Below, piece by piece: positions 14,399 to 16,615 of a stretch of 16,615 nt of DNA. The notes under the pieces are model-generated. The model ran no database searches. It was not told where the DNA came from and worked only from the letters and a program-made list of their open reading frames with translations. This DNA is from an uncultured Holophagales bacterium (GTDB taxonomy: Bacteria > Acidobacteriota > Thermoanaerobaculia > UBA5066). A program made the translations under genes and the position numbers. Numbering within the stretch: position 1 is the stretch's first letter; each line of letters opens with the position of its first letter. Location of the stretch: NCBI GenBank assembly GCA_937864895.1, contig CALMDF010000331.1:1-16615 (forward strand), given 5' to 3'.

Positions 14399-15813
14399 TT
14401 TTCCACGTCTCCCGTGGCGCTCGCGCGGAGCGCCTCGAATCGTTCGGACTGGCCAGCCGCCTCGAGGAGCTCGGCGAGGGCGACGTCGAAGTCGCGCGCC
14501 GCCGCCAGCTTCCCGAGCTCGACCCGGGCGAGGGAGATGCGGGCGTCGACGACGTCGAGCGACGTGGCCACCCCCTCCTCGAACCCGAGCGTCCTCACCC
14601 GCAGGCTCTCCCGGGCGAGGGCGAGGGCCGCCTCGAACGCCTCGACCTGCTCCTGCGCCTTCCGCGCCTCTCGGTACTTCTTCTCGACGAGCGTCTCCAC
14701 GTCGCGGCGGGCCCGCTTCGTGACCTCGTCGACGCGCGTGACGCGTTCCTTCGCCGCGACGATTCCCCTCTCCCGCGAGAGGCCGTCGAAGAGCGTCCAG
14801 CGGGCCGTTACCCCGGCGGCCCAGACCGGGTCGAGAAGCGTGAGCCCCCCCTTGTAGAGCTCGCGGAAGCCGAACAGGGCCACCTCGGGGTACCAGCGGG
14901 CCTTCTCGGCCGTCAGGCCCGCCCCGGCGAGGCCGGACGCGGCGGAGAGTCGGGCGAGCGCGGGGTTCGCCTCGAGGGCCTCCCGCTTGAGCTCGTCGAG
15001 AGGGGGGAGGGAGCCGAGGACGAAGAGGGGGGTCGTCGTGGAGAGGGCGTCCGACTCCTCTCCCGGAAACGAGAGGATGTTCGCAAGGGCCTCGCGTGCG
15101 AGCGCGAATTCGTGCCGGGCGGCGAGGAGGGCCCGTTCGGCATCGGTCCGCGCGACGTCGGCGTGGAGCCGCTCGGCCCGGGAGAGGAAGCCCTCCTCCT
15201 CGAGCCGCCGGGCGCTCTTCACGTGCTCGTCGAGCCCGGCGAGGACCTCGGTGCGGACGGCGACCGCGCGAGCCGCGAGGCGGACTCCGAAGTAGCGCCT
15301 CACGAGCTCCGTCGAGAGCCCTTCCTCGACTCCCCGCCGGGACGCCGTCGCGTCGGCGAGCCGCGCACCCGCCGCGTCCCGGGCGGCGTCGACCTTCCCC
15401 CCCGTGAAGAGGGGCCAGGTGAAGTTCACGTCGGCGCGTCCGTACGCCTCGTCCTGGACGTCCAGGAGGAAGGGGGGGACGGCCGCGGGCGGCGCGTTCG
15501 GGTGGAGCGCGAGGATCACCTGCCGGACGGGATCCAGGTCGATCGTGATCGGGCCGTCGAGCCGCGTGTACCGGGCCCTGGCCTCGACCTTCGGCCAGAG
15601 GAGGGCGTCGGCCGCGCCCGTCTCGGCGTCCCGCTCGCGGATCTCGGCGTCCGCGGCGCGGAGCGCCTCGTGGGTCGTGCGCAGGCGTGCGGCGGCCTCG
15701 GGGAGGGAGACCTCGACGGCCCGCGAGGGGAGCGCGAGAAGGAGCACGAGCAGCGGGCACGCCGCGCTTCGGACGAGCGATGAGCTGGTGCGGGGGAGCC
15801 GGAAACGCCTCAT
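14395..15813 (-). CDS. TolC-family outer-membrane efflux protein
   Basis: The 472-residue protein begins with a signal peptide (hydrophobic LLVLLLALPSRA, likely cleaved before VEVSLPEA). Two repeated TolC-type halves follow with long alpha-helical stretches. In the first half TRLDGPITI and WPLFTGGKVDAARDAA mark the beta-barrel strand and following helix; in the second, ARWTLFDGLSRERGIVAAKERV and LEEGVATSLDVVDAR-like sequence do. It would form the outer-membrane and periplasmic tunnel of the efflux system encoded downstream. Start choice is uncertain. ATG 15813 is 11 bases from AAGGAG (15825-15830), while the in-frame TTG at 15816 is 8 bases from it. It is the first gene of a four-gene operon (TolC, HlyD, permease, permease) in which each gene overlaps the next. 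Confidence 0.93.
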   Translation of the reverse strand: MRRFRLPRTSSSLVRSAACPLLVLLLALPSRAVEVSLPEAAARLRTTHEALRAADAEIRERDAETGAADALLWPKVEARARYTRLDGPITIDLDPVRQVILALHPNAPPAAVPPFLLDVQDEAYGRADVNFTWPLFTGGKVDAARDAAGARLADATASRRGVEEGLSTELVRRYFGVRLAARAVAVRTEVLAGLDEHVKSARRLEEEGFLSRAERLHADVARTDAERALLAARHEFALAREALANILSFPGEESDALSTTTPLFVLGSLPPLDELKREALEANPALARLSAASGLAGAGLTAEKARWYPEVALFGFRELYKGGLTLLDPVWAAGVTARWTLFDGLSRERGIVAAKERVTRVDEVTKRARRDVETLVEKKYREARKAQEQVEAFEAALALARESLRVRTLGFEEGVATSLDVVDARISLARVELGKLAAARDFDVALAELLEAAGQSERFEALRASATGDVEK

Positions 15814-15848
15814 CAAAGGGGGAACTCCTTGAACGAGGTGCCCGAGCG

Positions 15849-15899
15849 CCGCGAGGGGCGTCGCCGCACCCCGCCGGCCGGCGATGATACGCCTCGCGG
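15849..15899 (-). other. Gap between SCP2-like gene and efflux operon with GC inverted repeat
   Basis: The 123-base gap (15814-15936) holds an 8-bp inverted repeat (15849-15856 with 15892-15899) enclosing a 12-bp GC palindrome (15872-15883). It could end the SCP2-like transcript or form part of the efflux leader, but GC-rich repeats of this size arise easily by chance here. No promoter is evident. Confidence 0.2.
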
Positions 15900-15936
15900 G
15901 TTCGAGAAGCGCGCCGCGTGCTCCCGGGCCGGTTCC

Positions 15937-16374
15937 TCAGGCGACGAGGTGGTTCCACCCCTCGTGCCGGATCCGGGCCGCCCAGAGGGGGTGGAAGGCG
16001 TGCAGGATCGGAAGGGTCTCCAGAGGGACCGCGGCGCTCCCTTCGGAGATCGCGATCGACCCCTTCACGAGGGCCAGCGGCAGGTTCACCTTCCCCTGGA
16101 AGAAGGCGTTCGCCGTGTCGGCGTCGAGCTCGAGGACGACGGCGGGCTCCCAGTCGCGCCCTTTCCCGTTCCAGCTCCACCGGAGGCTCTCTCCCGGCGT
16201 CTTCCCGTCCACCGTGGCGGCCACGTCGAGCGTCAGCTTCAGGTCCCGGATGACGAACCGCTGCGGCTTGTCGAGCGCCTTGAGCCGGGGGCCGAACCGC
16301 GCGTCGCGCGAAAGGAAGGTGAAGAGGAGGTCGAAGACTCTCCGGAACTCCGCCGGGCCGCCGAACCGGCTCAC
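15937..16374 (-). CDS. SCP2 sterol-binding domain-like protein
   Basis: The 145-residue protein resembles a stand-alone SCP2 (sterol carrier) domain, a fold that binds lipids or other hydrophobic ligands. Supporting features are RFVIRDLKLTLDVAATVDG, followed by a DWEPAVVLELDADTANAFFQGKVNLPLALVKGSI stretch (about residues 75-108), where alternating strands lead to a helix and a conserved 'GK.N.PLAL' loop. ILHAFHPLWAARI closes the domain. No signal peptide or membrane helix is visible, so it is probably cytosolic. GTG 16374 overlaps the stop of the upstream YtxJ-like gene (GTGA); a longer frame to 16602 lies inside that gene and was discarded. Ligand and role are unknown; family assignment rests on pattern recognition only. 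Confidence 0.7.
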   Translation of the reverse strand: MSRFGGPAEFRRVFDLLFTFLSRDARFGPRLKALDKPQRFVIRDLKLTLDVAATVDGKTPGESLRWSWNGKGRDWEPAVVLELDADTANAFFQGKVNLPLALVKGSIAISEGSAAVPLETLPILHAFHPLWAARIRHEGWNHLVA

Positions 16375-16615
16375 CGCCTCACGGCCTGCGGGAGGAGCCC
16401 TTCGAGAGCCTCGACGTTGACCCCCTCGTGGGAGGCGCTCCAGGCGACACGGCCCCCTTCGAGGAGGATCGCCTGGGGCGACTCGTGCCTCAGCCCGGTC
16501 CGGGCCGCGAGCGCATTCGACAGCGCCCGCTGCTCCACGACGTGCACGACGTAGACGACGGCCCCGGGGTGCGCCTTCCGGAACGCGGCCACCTCGCGCC
16601 ACGCCATCGAGCTGA
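16371..16615 (-). CDS. ytxJ: YtxJ-like (bacilliredoxin-related) redox protein, 5' end cut by window edge
   Basis: The visible 80 C-terminal residues match the YtxJ family, thioredoxin-fold monothiol proteins linked to bacillithiol-using bacteria. Key matches are SSMAWREV at the window edge, which in the family follows a TCPxS active-site motif, then VVYVVHVVEQRALSNALA, TGLRHESPQAILL and ASHEGVN near the end. The active-site cysteine must lie just beyond base 16615, so it cannot be confirmed. An ATG at 16607 is internal, because the frame stays open to the edge with matching sequence. The stop overlaps the GTG of the SCP2-like gene. If the family call holds, the organism probably makes bacillithiol or a similar low-molecular-weight thiol. 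Confidence 0.8.
   Translation of the reverse strand, partial: SSMAWREVAAFRKAHPGAVVYVVHVVEQRALSNALAARTGLRHESPQAILLEGGRVAWSASHEGVNVEALEGLLPQAVRR

Noticed and set aside
15872..15883. 12-bp GC palindrome as a protein-binding site
   Set aside because: It is composed only of G and C in a very GC-rich sequence, with no second copy seen; chance is likely.
14399..16180. Possible 922-residue version of the HlyD-like protein
   Set aside because: The N-terminal 590 residues are Arg/Gly/Pro-rich shadow sequence across the TolC-like gene. The true N-terminus is the anchor helix after GTG 14398.

Overview
The window is about 16.6 kb of very GC-rich, gene-dense bacterial DNA. No gap between genes exceeds 300 bases, and I recognise no rRNA, tRNA, insertion sequence or CRISPR array. 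A TolC-type outer-membrane protein points to a Gram-negative cell envelope. A YtxJ-type bacilliredoxin-like protein, a baeRF3 protein, an amt-glnK pair beside a NifA-like activator and the strong GC bias would fit a high-GC lineage such as Acidobacteriota. That placement is a guess from gene content only.

Layout, left to right. (1) Minus strand, 1-2864: a family-5 peptide-binding lipoprotein without permeases, its stop overlapping (ATGA) the start of a sensor histidine kinase that runs off the left edge. (2) Plus strand, 2965-4777: a baeRF3 protein and an isochorismatase-fold cysteine hydrolase, separated by two GC hairpins. A perfect 15-bp inverted repeat follows, a probable two-way terminator. 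(3) Minus strand, 4833-9857: a second family-5 lipoprotein interrupted by a one-base frameshift, then a GAF-AAA+-Fis sigma-54 activator of NifA type, then amt and glnK (GTGA overlap). (4) Plus strand, 9910-11097: a long AlaX-type alanyl-tRNA editing protein. (5) Minus strand, 11014-15813: an overlapping efflux operon of TolC-like protein, HlyD-like adaptor and two ABC-2 permeases, with no ATPase gene. (6) Minus strand, 15937-16615: an SCP2-like protein translationally coupled to a YtxJ-like protein cut by the right edge.

The most interesting part is the nitrogen-type regulatory block. The same rare AT-rich palindrome (GACA-N4-TGTC inside an almost identical 18-bp context) lies just upstream of the activator gene, within a candidate promoter, and again in the activator-amt gap. 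The second copy is about 120 bp upstream of the start predicted from a sigma-54-like element before amt. This suggests a self-regulated activator that drives ammonium uptake and P-II signalling. Two paralogous solute-binding lipoproteins, each directly upstream of a signalling gene and neither with a transporter, suggest that such proteins serve as sensory inputs here. Most downstream genes in operons start at GTG overlapping the previous stop, so translational coupling is the local norm.
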